Shown here piece after piece: positions 1-13,249 of a DNA stretch of 64,000 bases (positions are counted from its first letter, which is position 1; each line of letters begins with the position of its first letter). This stretch comes from Cryptomeria japonica (taxonomy: Eukaryota > Streptophyta > Pinopsida > Cupressales > Cupressaceae): assembly GCF_030272615.1 (NCBI RefSeq), contig NC_081409.1:880001220-880065219 (forward strand). Direction: 5' to 3'. The translations under genes and the position numbers were made by a program. The notes beneath the pieces were generated by a model. The model saw only the letters and a program-made list of their open reading frames with translations, searched no databases and was not told where the DNA came from.

Positions 1-2160
1 AATTGCCATAACAAACTTCTTGTTCATGATTATCATAATTAGATGAAATGTATGATAGGTGAGAGTTTATTTATTTTTTATATAATTTTTTTATTTAAGA
101 TTTTATCTCATAGATATCTTATTAGTTGAATTTAGAATCATTTGATCTCAAATAAATAATAGTTTAGATTTATGTTGCTTCTAAAAAATATTATATATAT
201 ATATAATTAATCATGTTAGACATGTGCAAAAGTGTATAATAGAACTATTCTACATTTGTAATTTATTTAGTTTTTAAGATATATTTTAGAAGTAATCATA
301 TAATTACTTTATTATATTTTCTATCATTAATAATATATGTGAATTAAGTATAATTGTTAATTTTGAATTAATAGATGATATCAAAACATGTTAGCATTTA
401 AATTTATAGAATGATACTATACTTTTAAAACTTCTTCATAATTACTCATATTAAAATAAATGGATAATAAATGAGATAAAACCATTATAATGAAGATGAT
501 TCTGTACATATTTTTTGGATTTCATATTTTATTTCATAGATATATTATATGCCGAATTCATGATCGTTTGATCCTATGTGCATGTTTCGAATGTATTTGG
601 ATGAAATTATATTAAATTAATTTAGACTTATTTTACCTAAACAATGTTTTATAGCTATAAACATGTAATATGACATTTCTTTCTATTTTACTATACTAGA
701 TGTTTGTCAAGTATATAATAAAAGCATCCTACAACTATCATTTCTTAGTTAGTATAATAGAATAATTAAATTCTTTAAACCACATAGCCTATTCATTCAA
801 TCATTACACAATGAGTAAATTACAAGTAGATAACATATGATTTTTTTGAGAGAGAAAAACATAGTACATTTAATTGTTACATAATAGAGAAATCACAAGT
901 AGAGAGCATATGAATTTTATTGTACTAATTATTCTATTTTTTAAGGATTATGTATGTCCTCAAAATAGTTATTAAATATATTTTTATTTCCTTGAAGATT
1001 ACATGGTAGTAATTATAGAGAATTGTGATTTTTTAAGGAAATCTTGTATAATTTTTATTCTTTTAAAATGAACTATGTGATTTTATATTAATTTGAGTAT
1101 AATTCACATCTTCGGTTTGATTTTATTTTTGAGAAATATCTCTTTTTGTCAATTTCTATATATTATAAATTCTATAAAAAGTTCCATATCTTTTATTCTA
1201 ATTGAAATTCTCTCTTTAGATTGGACATATACACCCTTGCTTGAAACCACTATATTCTCATGGATATTCATGAAAAAATACTTTTCACATTGTGTAGCAA
1301 GGTGTACACATCATTTCTATATTCCATTGATTATTTCTATTATTTAAGTGATTTTATGGTTGCATACCTTCTCAATATAACCAAATATGAGAAGGATTTT
1401 TTTGAGATAATTTGGATGATTTTAAATGCCATTTTCATTGTGATGAAGGTTTTGATTTTAGCAATGAAAGAGTGCCTCATTGATTTTTCTTCTTTCTTTG
1501 TTTACTATTTTTTGCAAGAATTATTTTTATTATTTTCTTGTGAAAGGATTTTGTGTAGTTGAAATACAAGCATGGTAGCACAAGGACAATGTTTGGTACA
1601 TATATTTATAGTATGTGTAATGAGCTAGACATTGATCAAGTTTTCATCATGGATTTCATTATTGTCTTCAATATATACCTAATGTCATCAACCTTCCATA
1701 TGGGATAGGATCACCTAAATGATGAGACAACTACACCACCCTCTTTTTTTACCAACAAATGCTAAAAAAGGGGTACTTTTATTTAATTTTTAAAATTTTG
1801 TATAGGTAGTCAAACAATTGCTCTATAGGAAAATATGCTCCAATAATTTGAGTATTGTTATAATAATTTGATTCTCAAATTTAATATTCTTATTAGCTAT
1901 ACTAATTTCATTCTCAAGTGTAATACTATTAAAATACATTAAATGAGATTCTTTCAATTTTTTTTGTCAATGTATGACCTTAGGATTAGTATACTATATT
2001 TTTGGAGATAATTTTATTTCTAATCATTCAATGTTACTATTGCAAACATGATGCAAACATAATAGACTATGTAGAGAGTTTTTATGCACAATATGTTCCA
2101 TCTTTCTACACTCTACTTAAACATCATACTCTTCAATAATAAAATTGTTAACAATAATTT
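1..2160. other. AT-rich intergenic DNA, no gene recognised
   Basis: Very AT-rich sequence with short low-complexity runs. The only open frames (about 1093-1562, plus) translate to hydrophobic Phe/Ile/Leu-rich strings typical of AT-rich non-coding DNA, with no motif I recognise. No RNA gene or clear repeat seen. Confidence 0.6.
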
Positions 2161-2164
2161 TACA

Positions 2165-3912
2165 CTTTATCTATTCTAAAAAGTGGGAAACTATGTGCAA
2201 ACCTAAGAATGAAGGTGGCCTTGGATTACGTTTTTCTATTTTGAACGGGCAAGTTCCTGCAGCTAAGTTATATTGGCGGTGGTGTACTTGCCAAGATTAG
2301 CTATGGGCTCGTATCCTCAACCACAAGTATCTTAATAATGTTAATAGATTTGATGTTCCTCGCTTTCCCCTGGTGGGACGAGGTTCTATGATCTAGAATA
2401 CTTTGAAATTAGGAGCTTAGTTGGTCAAGAATGGTCTCTTTTGGATTTTTCATGCAAGGTCACAAGCTCTTTTCTGGCTAGATTCTTGGGATGGCCATCC
2501 TGCTATTATTTCTACTCATCCCCACCTTCAGCATCTTTGTGATTCTTTTTGTGCTCCTGGTTGGCATACTATGGACTAGTACAAGACTATTTATAATTAT
2601 GGTTTGGGGGTTAGCTTCTGTTGGAAACATTCTTCTGAATGGCCTCCATGAGGCTCATAGGATGATAGAGTAGAGCTATCTCATATTTTGGAGTCTCGTC
2701 AGTGTCCCACCTTGGGTGGGAATGATGTTTTGGCTTGGGAGAGTAGGGATTTATCTAGAAGGTTTTCTATTTCTACTAGTTATGTTGAGTTGGTGGGACA
2801 GACTTTTGGGGACATTCAGATTCCTTGGTGGAATCATGTTTGGTACAATTTTTCTTGCCCCAAGTGCAATTTTTTCATGTGGTTGGTTGTCCACAATCGA
2901 TGTTTGACTTGGGATAATTTATGCAAGCATGGCTTCCAGGGTCCCTCTAGGTGTGTCTTGTGCTATAATGGTGAGGAGACTGTCTCTCATCTCTTTTTCT
3001 GGTGCCCCTTTACTAATTTTATTTGGCATTTATGGTGGGGTGTGTGGAACCAATCTTGCTAGCATGTTTCTTCTTTGGCTGAATTTTTTGTTCGATGGGG
3101 CAAGGCTCTTGTTAAGACTTCTTTTCTTTAAATTGCTTGGACTTTGGGTTCCTCCTTTATTATTTGGCATATATGGCTGGAAAGGAATCGGCAAATTTTT
3201 CAAAATGTTCATGTGGGGGTCCAACATTTGTGGTGTAAAATTCTTCACTCTTTGGGAGAAACTGTTTTAGTGAAATGTGGCATGTCGAAAGTTGCAGATC
3301 CAAGGGATATTACATGCTACAATCATCTTCATCTATCTCCTCCTCAATGTCAGCTCATGAGAAAAAGATGTCGACACCCTTTTCAAAAAATTAGTAGGGA
3401 GGGGAAGTGGAGTCCTCCTTCGCAGGGTGTTTTGAAAATCAATAGAGATGGGTCTTCTTGGGGTAACCTTGGCCCTGCTAGGATTGGTGACATTGGCTGA
3501 GATAGCTTGGGGACTATTCAGTTTATCTTCTTTGTTTATAAAGGGATCATACTAATAATTTTATGGAGGCTCTTGCTCTTTTATTTGCTGTGGAGTAGGC
3601 TTGTGCTTGTGGTTGGTGCAAGATCATTTGTGAGTTTGATTCATAGGTGGTTGTGAATTTATTAAATTGGGTGCAGCCTATGGTGGCTAGTTGGAGGTTA
3701 CTTCTAGTGGTTCATCAGATTCTTCATTTGTGCACTTCTTTGGATTTTGTTTCCTTTGTGCATATTCCTAGGGAGTGGAATGGTGTTGTTGATTGTTTGG
3801 CTAAATGGGCCTCTAAATGCATTTTAAACTAGAATATTGTTGATAGGAGCCAATTACCCCTTGATTTGGCTCATCACTTGGATAACTTACTAATTCTGGA
3901 TAGGGCGGTGTG
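2165..3912 (+). pseudogene. LINE (L1-type) ORF2 3' fragment: zf-RVT and RNase H domains
   Basis: C-terminal third of a plant L1-type non-LTR retrotransposon polyprotein. It opens with the usual post-RT segment (NEGGLGLRF, about 2208). Next comes a zinc-binding reverse-transcriptase domain (zf-RVT, about 2840-3040) with WNHVWYNFSCPKCNFFMW and CVLCYNGEETVSHLFFWCPF. An RNase H domain follows (about 3420-3835), with INRDGSS, NNFMEAL and HIPREWNGVVDCLAKW. The endonuclease and most of the RT domain are absent. The frame is broken by stops (for example near 2385, 3060 and 3498) and shifts near 3530. Its 3' part is closely similar to 10665-11466, so this is one of two local copies. Family call firm; coordinates approximate. 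Confidence 0.85.
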
Positions 3913-4290
3913 ATGCCCCTTCTTTATTTTTTCCTTTGCTTTGAATAAATTTTTATCCCTCTTTTGTTTTCAATGTAAGTATATTTTATCCTAAATATTA
4001 AACAAAATAATATTTACTAAAGGATTTGAAATTATTGCATAACGTAAAAGTTCAGATTAATGCCCAAGAGTTTGAAATGTATGTAAATCATTATATACAA
4101 GAGTCATTTGAACCATTTTAGATCATTTTTGATATAGTGTTTAATGTAAATTACTTTTTTATTACTTTATAATAAGGTTTGTATTTTTTTATGAAAAAAA
4201 AATATACAATAATGAGAACATTAGATAGATTGACATTCTTACTCGTGACTTGTGGAATTTTCACTTCTAAATCATTTTTTATAATGATAA
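3913..4290 (+). repeat. LINE 3' tail / shared non-coding tail
   Basis: Non-coding sequence directly after the LINE stop, shared almost base for base with 11464-11838. It contains an AATAAA-like signal near 3944. Similarity between the two copies stops abruptly at the ATAATGATA near 4285/11838, where the arm-2 copy runs into another repeat. Confidence 0.6.
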
Positions 4291-4304
4291 CTTTCACAAC
4301 CTTA

Positions 4305-4700
4305 TTAAACATGTTACGATATAATTGCAATATAAGAATATTTTAGTATCCTTTAATACATTCTTATTAAACATGTTGCAATATAAGATCCTTCACTATC
4401 CTTATTAGTACATTTCAATTTGACGAACGTGTCTATTCTGGCTCCAAAACGGCAATATGGATTGATTAACACACATGTTAGTCGTGCATTTTATACCATC
4501 GATTTTGCAATAAACGGCTACGATTGACTAACACGTCGCTATCACACTGTACGAAAAGTCCATTTTGAAGCCTGAATAACCGCGGCCCAATTTGACACAC
4601 CCTTATTAAACATATTACAATAAATACATCTCAATTCTAACTTACCCTTATTAGGCCTATTGCAATATAAGAACTTCACTATCCTCTAGCGCACACATTA
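4305..4700 (+). repeat. Degenerate direct repeats
   Basis: A motif close to CTTATTAAACATGTTGCAAT, followed by ATAAGANCTTCACTATCCT, recurs about four times (near 4310, 4367, 4608 and 4648). A degraded copy lies at 13160-13195 in arm 2. No coding potential seen. Confidence 0.5.
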
Positions 4701-4727
4701 CAGTATAAACGAGAAGTCAAAATCTAT

Positions 4728-5235
4728 TCACTGCTGATCATGCTCCACAGTGTTTAAACAAGCAAAAAGACTTGGGTCGCAGTAAGCTTTCCAGAATTCA
4801 TTCCAAAAACTTGTAAGAAGAATACAGTGCTGTTTCTTATAGGAGCAGCTCAATTTTTCCATTGTTTCTTTGATGGCTTTGCACGCTGGTTGGTAAATTG
4901 TGAGGTTAGAGACGCTCAGTAATCTTGTTTGCTGTGCCAAAGATTACCAATAATGACGCCCTTCTCTCTCATCACATCTACTCCCTTCTCTGTCTGGCAC
5001 AGCTCATACATGAATTGACAATATGCAGTCATTCTTCTGTGCTTGTAGTCTGGAGAACAGATCTCCACGGCAATTAAATTTCTTATATATACTTCTGAGT
5101 CCACATCCAATTTTAGCTGCACCAAAGTGAGAGTTTTACCCTCATAGGGCTTCCAATCAAGAGTGAGATAGGCTTTCCTTTCTTCCAGCCATCTCATCTC
5201 ATTAAACTTCGACATACCAAATCTACTCTGAAACG
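4728..5235 (-). pseudogene. DUF247 (UPF0481) protein, C-terminal part, copy 1
   Basis: Remnant of a plant DUF247/UPF0481 gene, a family of plant membrane-associated proteins of mostly unknown role. Visible are the family-like core IRNLIAVEICSPDYKHRRMT, the segment YELCQTEKGVDVMREKGVI followed by GNLWHSK, and the C-terminal helix with SLWNEF-like sequence (TSFWNEFWKAY). The frame breaks near 4925. Compared with copy 2, about 57 bases are missing near 4790; this removes the Gly-rich hydrophobic anchor that normally closes these proteins. The N-terminal domain is missing. With no start, a broken frame and no anchor, this is a pseudogene. Confidence 0.75.
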
Positions 5236-5960
5236 CAATTACCTGACCAGATTAAATTTTCGTCAGAATTGTTCGACCTCATTTTTGTGGAGAGAATTTT
5301 TTTGAAAGCCATACAACACCTAATTCGCCGACATGGAGTTTTCAATTAGATTGAAATGTACAAAGAATAAATTCGTGGAGGGAGAATAAGATTGATAAGT
5401 TAGTGGACGGAGAATAAGATTGATAAGTTAGTGGACTGCGAATAGATTAATTAGATGAGCTATATTTCACTCTATAAATATAAGAAAGTTCAGAATATTC
5501 TCATATTAAGAGGCGAGGATGAATAAATTAGTAGAAGAAGAATATAGTAATGGAATGAGGATAAGGAACTTCAATCATAAAGAATAAAATTTGTGAAGAA
5601 AATTAATTGAATAAATGATTAATAATAATTTAAAAAAATCTTATTTAAAAATTTAGATTTATTACATATTATCATTTATTTAAAAGAATGTGAAATCAAA
5701 TTTGACAAGATTTCAAATTTGATGCTAAATTTATTAAACTTTTTATTTTTTATTATTAAATATTCATAATTAGTTTTAATCTTATAAATAAAATGATTAT
5801 AAAAAATAGTATATTTAATAAACATTAAATTTAAAATTGCTTTCTATCAACAAAAATATAATAAATTGCATTTACAAATGCATATAACAAACTACATTTA
5901 CTAATATAAAATTAAATGAATATTTAATAGACATTTTTTTTATTACAATATTTATCAATT

Positions 5961-8849
5961 ATTAATATGTGTCACATCCTTGTCAACATTAGCCATGTTG
6001 AATAGTGCAAGTGTGGGAAGATTAAAATTAAAATATTGAAAAAGAAAGAAAAACATTGGACAGGGTGCCAATATGGGCACTACGTGAAGGCATGGTGCCC
6101 CTCCCATTTTCTCAACCACTCACATGAATGGACAAACCCCAAATAAGGGGTTGTGTTATTAATTCGGTATGGTTAACCTATTCATTAAGGGACCTATTTT
6201 TGTAGCTTACATGGAATTTTTGTTTCATAATGTTGATTTTAGAAACCATCACAATCCATTATTCTGTGATTTTTCAAGCTCTATTTTTGTATGAAGGTGT
6301 GATTCATCAGCTAAGTGTTTTTATTAGAGATTTTCTAAAGCCTTTCTTGCAAATCCATTTTGCACACTTCCTACTATCATGGCAGCCTTGAGGCCACATT
6401 TCTCTAGGGCATCTTGGCACATAGCTCACATGTCTAGTATATGCTTCCACATTGTATGTACATGTCTACTAGGATTGTTGCAATGATAATGTTCCCCAAG
6501 TTCCTCTTTTGGCACAGGCAAAAAGGATGCAAGCTAGAGCACTAACACCACATTAAAAGAGGAAGAGGTGGTGTTGGAAAATAAAAGGGCGAAGATAAAG
6601 CTAGGAAAAGAGATCACAAAAAAAAGGAGAATGCAGTTTTCTTTATTTTTGAGTACTTTTTTAATGTGAAGCAATAAAGCTTATTTCTAATCACTTTGGT
6701 GTCAAGAAAATTTGTACTCTGATGTTACAATTAGTAGTGATGTTTGATTAATAAATATGGGTTAGGAGTGAACCATTACATAACCACAAAAAAGGTTCCA
6801 CCTATAGCACATGAGAAGTGCACACCTAGCTAAAGACAACCCCAAAAATAAGGAAACAATAGAGAACCACTAACACTAACTAAACTAGAGACAAAACTAG
6901 TAGCAAAAACTACACCAAAACCAACAAAATGAGCCAAATTCCAAAGTCATAGAGATGGTCTACTAGATGGAGGCATTGCCTTCTTTCCAACCCTTACATA
7001 AACCACAGACTTTATTAGAGAAGTAAATTTTCTTACTAGAGTCCTTAGTAGAGTTAGGAGTACCATAATTAGGAATGTCTTTGACCATAGAAACAAGGGG
7101 CTCCACCAACGTAGAAGGGGACGAGCATGCTACTTCCATTTGGATTTCCTTTGATCAATTTCATCTTGTATAGCTTTAAGAGAATTTGAAATTTTTATCA
7201 CCATTTCTTGGCTTCTATTATACATTTTGTCAAGTGTACCCTTCAGGATCTTCTAGTTTTCCTTGAGTTCTAGAACAATTTTGTCCTCATTTTTCTATGA
7301 TACCTTCTCTAAGAGCTCTTTTAATCTCCCCTCAAATTTCTCTCAATTTTATAACTCCATGGCCATATTACTTGCTGCTTCCCAAACATGTTTATCCTTG
7401 ATTTCCATAACCCATTGGTTCGCGCTCGCCCCCGCCTCAGCCACTACCATAATTCTCTTAATCTTATTGATTTCCACATCAAATTGTGAGGGGATCCATT
7501 TTGATTCCCATTTCCTATCACTCCACATTCTCCTCTAGTTGTATAGTCATAGCCTCAACATCAGGGTTTGTTTTAGGGTCAGAGGTCTCCTAATTAGGGG
7601 GGAATGGGGCAACCTCCTTGGATGCTGCAAGTGACCAATAAGTTTTTGAATTATAAGACAATTTAGAGTCCTCAACCTCCTCATCTTTACTAGGCTCTAT
7701 AACCTCCACATTTTTAGGAGGTGGGGTAGAAGAGGGCTTCTACTTTGTTTCTCTAGTGGGGTTAAAGGGAGTGGGGATGAGTTTGGGTTTAAAGGAGGAA
7801 CTAATAGTAGAGGTTGTTTTTTCCACAGGGCCCCTAAAGATCTTTATAAGAAAATTTGGGTCGAATAGGGGTAAGAGAATCAGACAGGGACCCATATAGA
7901 TGGGTTAATACAAGATGAAATTTATAGAGCCTAAGAATCAACCCTTGATGGAGGGGTAATTTTTTTTTAGATTTATCTCTAGCAATAAATTTAGATAATG
8001 AAGAACAAACCTAGTATGCAAAGTTCATCTAAATTCTATACCTTAGGTGGTTTAACTTAGGGAAAATCTGGGTGAGAAATATTTTATACCAACCATCTAG
8101 GGTGAAAAATTTCATCAACAAATGGGCCACATCCTTCCATTTTCCAGAGAGCTCTTCCCTATTTTATCCACATTGTAGTCTTGACACTCTTTTTCTCTCC
8201 TTGAAGAATCATTTAAATTCTTCGTTATAAGATCATTGTTTAAATTCTTCGTTATAAGATCCCTTCAACTTCTTAGGGAAGGTAATACCATACTACAAGA
8301 GTCTAGTAATGGCCACAATCAACTATGGAGTAACTTTAAAGGTGACTTTTCCAATCTTCACCTCCCCCTTTTGCTAGGTTGTGCAAAATTCTTAGAAATC
8401 TCTAGGTCGAAACCCTACACGCTTTCTACATAAATATCTAAATTCCCTTTAACTACTCTCTAGCATAGCTTTGGTTTACTCCTGAATTCTTTACAAGTAT
8501 TAGGTTTAACTTGGATTAAGTTCCCCCCCCGATTTCAAACACAATGACCTTCGAAAAAGAAACTAGGTGAGTAATGGAAAACTAGTTGTTTGGATACAAC
8601 AACACTTACTAGGAAAAATGACACTACTTTTTGAAAAGGACATCCACCACTCTAGTAGAAAATGACTAGCCAAAACGGTGGAAAATATTTAAAAAGGTGA
8701 TATTTAAATTACACCCCATAATTAAAGTTTTTGTCCTTAGAGATTTCCGCACACACCAAATCTGATATATCATAGATATTCACCCAGATTTTTAAATCCT
8801 TGAAAAAGAAACTTATAAATGCCACCTTGTATACAAATTTTTTACCCTC
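5961..8849. other. Degraded, probably transposon-derived sequence without a supportable gene
   Basis: No intact ORF. The minus strand of about 6900-8440 has a decayed-coding look, with many short open stretches, and may be an old LINE ORF1/spacer region, since a LINE RNase H remnant lies just beyond at 8850-9373. I could not identify a domain, so no function is given. A C8 run occurs near 8523. Confidence 0.3.
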
Positions 8850-9373
8850 CCTTCTTTTGTGATTGAGGCAGATGTGGCTAATGCTTCAAATGAGGGTCTT
8901 ACTCTTGACCACCAAGACTTCACATTTCCAATCCGAAGTGGCTTCATTTTTGAGAAAAAGGATTGTGTTTCTCAAGTTACCTTCTATTATGATTCAGTTG
9001 TACTTCCTCTCATTGATGTTGATTAGTCCATGATAAATGGTAGTCACCTCCACATAGCTCAATTTTTGTGATCCCAAGTTGGCCACATAAGACAACACAA
9101 AATTACCCCTATTGTCGTGGATGACACACCCCTACCCACCCAACTTGGGTTTCCTTTGGATGAGTCATCGAAGTTTAACATCAACCACCTAGAGTCGAGT
9201 GTGGGAGTAGGGGGGGGGGGGACAATCAGTAGTGATGTTGGTCCTATTATTAACAAGATTTTGTTGAGGAAAATAATGGATGAAGTGAAGATTATATGGC
9301 AAGACAGAGCTAGACAATAATGCAATAGAGCCAAGAGTTCATTTATAGATTGTAGATTTTGTTGAGTAGTCAC
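8850..9373 (-). pseudogene. LINE RNase H domain remnant, minus strand
   Basis: The minus strand encodes a plant retroelement RNase H. The start motif WLMLNFDDSSKGNPSWVGRG (from about 9190 downward) matches the WxLNFDGASKGNPG signature. A frameshift near 9065 leads to LGSQKLSYVEVTTIYHGL, the equivalent of the LG-TNN-AE-A-GL segment. Further on, IIIEGNLRNTI and CLNHKRREGKKFVYKVA match the ESDS and HxxREGNxxAD segments. Stops near 8955 and 9000 and the frameshift show it is dead. It is unlike the plus-strand RNase H copies at 3.4 and 11.0 kb, so it comes from a different element. A G10 run at 9210-9221 encodes the Pro run just before the domain. Confidence 0.65.
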
Positions 9374-9448
9374 TAGGAAGGGACTTGATTTAATGTCTAC
9401 ATAAAAAATATATTATATTATCTTATAGTTAAATATTTGAATCCCTTA

Positions 9449-10664
9449 ATATCTTCAATTTCAAAATAATAAAAGTTATCATCGCTACTCATAATCAATT
9501 TTATGTAAAAAATATTTGGAGTGTTCAAAATTTAACTTTGTCATCATTTTCATCTGAGACTTTGAAATCTTCAAATTCGGCCTTACGCTCAAAACTACTT
9601 TTCCTATCACTTTCCAAGTTCTTTCTATAAATCTATTTTATGCATTTAAAATACTTGGATGCCACACTCCTTGAGAAATTTTCTCTATAGTTGACATCTC
9701 TCTTTTATGCCTCAACATCTTGTTCTTGTTTCTGAAATATGAGTGCTAATATGATGACATGAAATTGTGAAGAAATATGAGGTGTACTATACAAAGTTTG
9801 TTAATGAGCATGCAAAAATTCTACAATATGATGGGGATCTTACCACTAATATTCACTATATGTGAGGATGCTACTATCAATTATTGGAGATGTAGCATAG
9901 TAAAATAATAACTAAATTAATGATATTAAGTTTCCACAATTTATAATGAATTAATGCAAATGTTTCTGGATTATATTGTGTACAATATTTTTGCATCAAC
10001 ATTTCAGATTGCACTTTGTGATCCATCATTAGGATAAAAAGAGAGTATAAGGAGATAAAAATGAAAGATGTAGACCTAGAGATAGTCTAAATAGGAGAGA
10101 GGAGGAAGGTTGCATGAAAACCAAAGACAAATTAGAAAGGAAAGAAATAAGAGAATAAGAGAACAAAAATAAATACATAAAAGTAAAACCTACCACATAC
10201 TTAAAAAATTAATAACAAGAAAGATGAGAACTAAGATCAAAACATAAGACAGAAAGAAAGAAAATAAGAAGAAATAAAACAAAAACGAAAAAGAAGAGAT
10301 AAAGTACACCCCCACACACATATGAGAAAACAACAAAAGATGCAAGACCAAAGACACCAATAAAATGAGTAGAAAATTTAAAGAAAAAATAAATAAAATA
10401 AATAAAAATAAATAAATAAATAAATAAAATAAAATAAAATAAAAACTTAAATAAACAAATTATTTTTTTAACATATCTTTTAAGTAAAAAATTCTATAAC
10501 ATGAGCTTTGAATCTATCAGTCATACTGCAAGGTTTTTTAGAGTGTACAATAATAATTATTGCTTTTATTTAAAGCAGGAGAGCATACATGTCCTTAAAC
10601 CACTATTCATATAGGATACACCATTGAAAAGTTATAGAGATGGATGTAATGACTAAGAAACATC
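9449..10664. repeat. 1.2-kb direct repeat, copy 1
   Basis: Starts at AATATCTTCAATTTCAAAAT and ends at AAGAAACATCTTGGTG; it matches 11839-13108 along its length. Copy 2 has a 60-base extra stretch near 11925. It contains an A-rich stretch (10130-10450) rich in AAATAAA. The LINE fragment at 10665-11838 sits exactly between the two copies. Confidence 0.8.
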
Positions 10665-11466
10665 TTGGTGATAAGACTCCTGTTAAGACATTTTTTCTTC
10701 AAATTTATTGGACTTTGGGGCCCTCCTTTATTATTTGGCATATATGGATAGAAAGGAACAGGAAAAAAATTCAAAATGTTCAAGTGGGGGTCCAACATTT
10801 GTGGTGGAAAATTCTTCACTCTTTGGGAGAAATTGTTTCAATGAAATGTGACATGTTGGAAGTTATGGATCCAAGGGATATTACCTACTACAATCATCTT
10901 CATCTGTCTCCTCCTCAACGTCAGCTCATGAGAAATATATGTCGACACCCTTTCCAAAAAATTAATAGGGAGGGGAAGTGGAGTCCTCCTTCGCGGGGTG
11001 TTTTGAAAATCAATACAGATGGGTCTTCTTGGGGTAACCTTGGCCCTGCTGAGATTGGTGACACTGGCTAAGATAGCTTGAGGACTGTTCAGTTTATCTT
11101 ATTTGTTTATAAAGGGGACCATACTAATAATTTTATGGAGGCTCTTGTTGGCTTGTGCTCGTGATTGGCGTAGGATCATTTGTGAGTCTGATTCACAAGT
11201 GGTTGTGAATTTATTAAATTGGGCGTAGTCTATGGAGGGTAGTTGGAGGTTACTTCTGGTGGTTCATCAGATTCTTCATTTGTTCACTTCTTTGGATTTT
11301 GTTTCCTTTGTGCATATTCCTAGGGAGTGAAATGGTGTTGCTGATTGTTTGGCTAAATGGGCCTCTAAACACATGTTAAACTAGCATATTGTTGATAGGA
11401 GCCAATTATCCCTTGATTTGGCTCATCAGTTGGATAACTTACTGATTCTGGATAGGGTGGTGTGAT
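10640..11466 (+). pseudogene. LINE ORF2 3' fragment (RNase H), copy 2
   Basis: 5'-truncated relative of 3085-3912. It encodes SFIIWHIWIERNRKK, then the RNase H start GVLKINTDGSSWGNLGP with the first catalytic Asp retained, a frameshift, and the closing HIPRE-NGVADCLAKW segment with a stop inside. A deletion near 11145 removes part of the middle (compare 3560-3605). Similarity to copy 1 begins at about 10665, exactly at the end of the 1.2-kb repeat; the open frame starts slightly earlier by chance. Confidence 0.8.
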
Positions 11467-11838
11467 GCCCCTTCTTTGTTTTTTCCTTTGCTTTGAATAA
11501 ATTTTTACCCCTCTTTTATTTTCAATGTAGGTATATTTTATCCTAAATATTAAACGAAATAATATTTACTAAAGGATTTCAAATTATTGCATAACGTAAA
11601 AGTTCAGATTAATACCCAAGAGTTTGAAATTTATGTAAATCATTATATACAAGAGTCATTTGAACCATTTTAGATAATTTTTGATATAGAGTTTAATGTT
11701 AATTATTTTTTTATTACTTTATAATAAGGTTTGTATTTTTTTATAAAAAAAAAATATACAATAATGAGAACATTAGATAGATTGACATTCTTACTCATGA
11801 CTAGTGGAATTTTCACTTCTAAACCATTTTTATAATGA

Positions 11839-13108
11839 TATCTTCAATTTAAAAATAATAAAAGTTATGATCGCTACTCATAATCAATTTTGTGTAAAAA
11901 ATATTTAGAGTGTTGAAATTTTTCTATGCATAAACTGGCATTGCTGTAAGTGTTTTTATTTTACATGTTTGGTATAACTTTGTCATCATTTTCATCTGAG
12001 ACATTGAAATCTTCAAATTCGGTCTTACGCTCAAAACTTTTTTTCCTATCACTTTCCAAGTTCTCTCTATAAATCTATTTTATGCATTTAAAATACTTGG
12101 ATGCCACACTCCTTGAGAAATTTTCTCTATAGTTGACATCTCTCTTTTATGCCTCAACATCTTGTTCTTGTTTTTGAAATATGAGTGTTGATATGATGAC
12201 ATGAAATTGTGAAGAACTATGAGGTGTACTATACAAAGTTTGTTGATGAGCATGCAAAAATTCTACAATATGATGGGGATCTTACCACTAATATTCACTA
12301 TATGTGAGGATGCTACTATCAATTATTGGAGATGTAGCATAGTAAAATAATAACTAAATTAATGATATTAAGTTTCCACAATTTATAATGAATTAATGCA
12401 AATGCTTCTGGATTAGTTTGTGTACAGTTTTTTTGCTTCAACATTTCGGATTGCACTTCGTGATCCATCATTAGGATACAAAGAGAGCATAAGGAGATAA
12501 AAAAGAAAGATGCAGACCTAGAGATAGTCTAAATAGGAGAGAGGAGGAAGGTTGCATGAAAACCAAAGACAAATTAGAAAGGAAAAAAAAAAGAGAATAA
12601 GAAAACAAAAATAAATACATAAAAATAAAAGCTACCACATACTTAAAAAATTAATAACAAGAAAGATGAGAACTAAGAGCAAAACATAAGACAAAAAGAA
12701 AGAAAATAAGAAGAAACAAAACAAAAAAGAAAAAGAAGAGATAAAGTACACCCACACACATGAAAAAACAACAAAAGATGCAAGACCAAAGACACCAATA
12801 AAATAAGTAGAAAATTTAAATAAAAAATAAATAAAATAAATTAAAATAAATAAATAAATAAACGAAAATGAAAAATAAAAACATGAATAAACAAATTGTT
12901 TTTGTAACATATCTTTTAAGTAAAAAATTCTATAACATGACCTTTGAACCTATCAGTCATACTGCAAGCTTTTATACAGTGTACAATAATAATTATTGCT
13001 TTTATTTAAAGCAGGAGAGCATACATGTCCTTAAACCACTGTTCATATAGGATACACCATCGAAAAGTTATAGAGATGGATGTAATGACTAAGAAACATC
13101 TTGGTGGT
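11839..13108. repeat. 1.2-kb direct repeat, copy 2
   Basis: Matches 9449-10664 closely, including the shared AATTTATAATGAATTAATGC block and the A-rich stretch, and ends at the same AAGAAACATCTTGGTG. Long open frames on its minus strand (12632-12910) are only the complement of A-rich low-complexity sequence. Confidence 0.8.
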
Positions 13109-13249
13109 AATGGTAGAACCCATACTCAATGTCATAGATGAGGAAGAAATCCCGATTAGGCGTATTACCATATAAGGACGTTCACTATGCTCTAGATTAT
13201 CATGGATTACATGGAAGAAAAACACACGTATTGCGTTATAAAAGAGAGC

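Larger units (their letters stand above)
3085..5960. repeat. Arm 1 of a local segmental duplication (LINE tail plus DUF247 remnant)
   Basis: Bases 3085-4290 match 10665-11838, including non-coding sequence after the LINE stop codon. The DUF247 region and its flank (about 4700-5960) match about 13190-14560. Order and orientation are the same in both arms. The arms differ by a 1.27-kb repeat present only in arm 2 (11839-13108) and by separate deletions inside the DUF247 genes. Shared AT-rich flanking sequence (for example 5860-5930 and 14440-14510) suggests duplication of a chromosomal segment rather than two independent LINE insertions. Confidence 0.7.

Noticed and set aside
1093-1562. Two overlapping plus-strand ORFs (84 and 100 codons)
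   Set aside because: Hydrophobic, AT-driven composition; no motif and no context.
12632-12910. Minus-strand 92-codon Phe-rich ORF
   Set aside because: Complement of A-rich low-complexity sequence inside the 1.2-kb repeat; not conserved as an ORF in the other copy.
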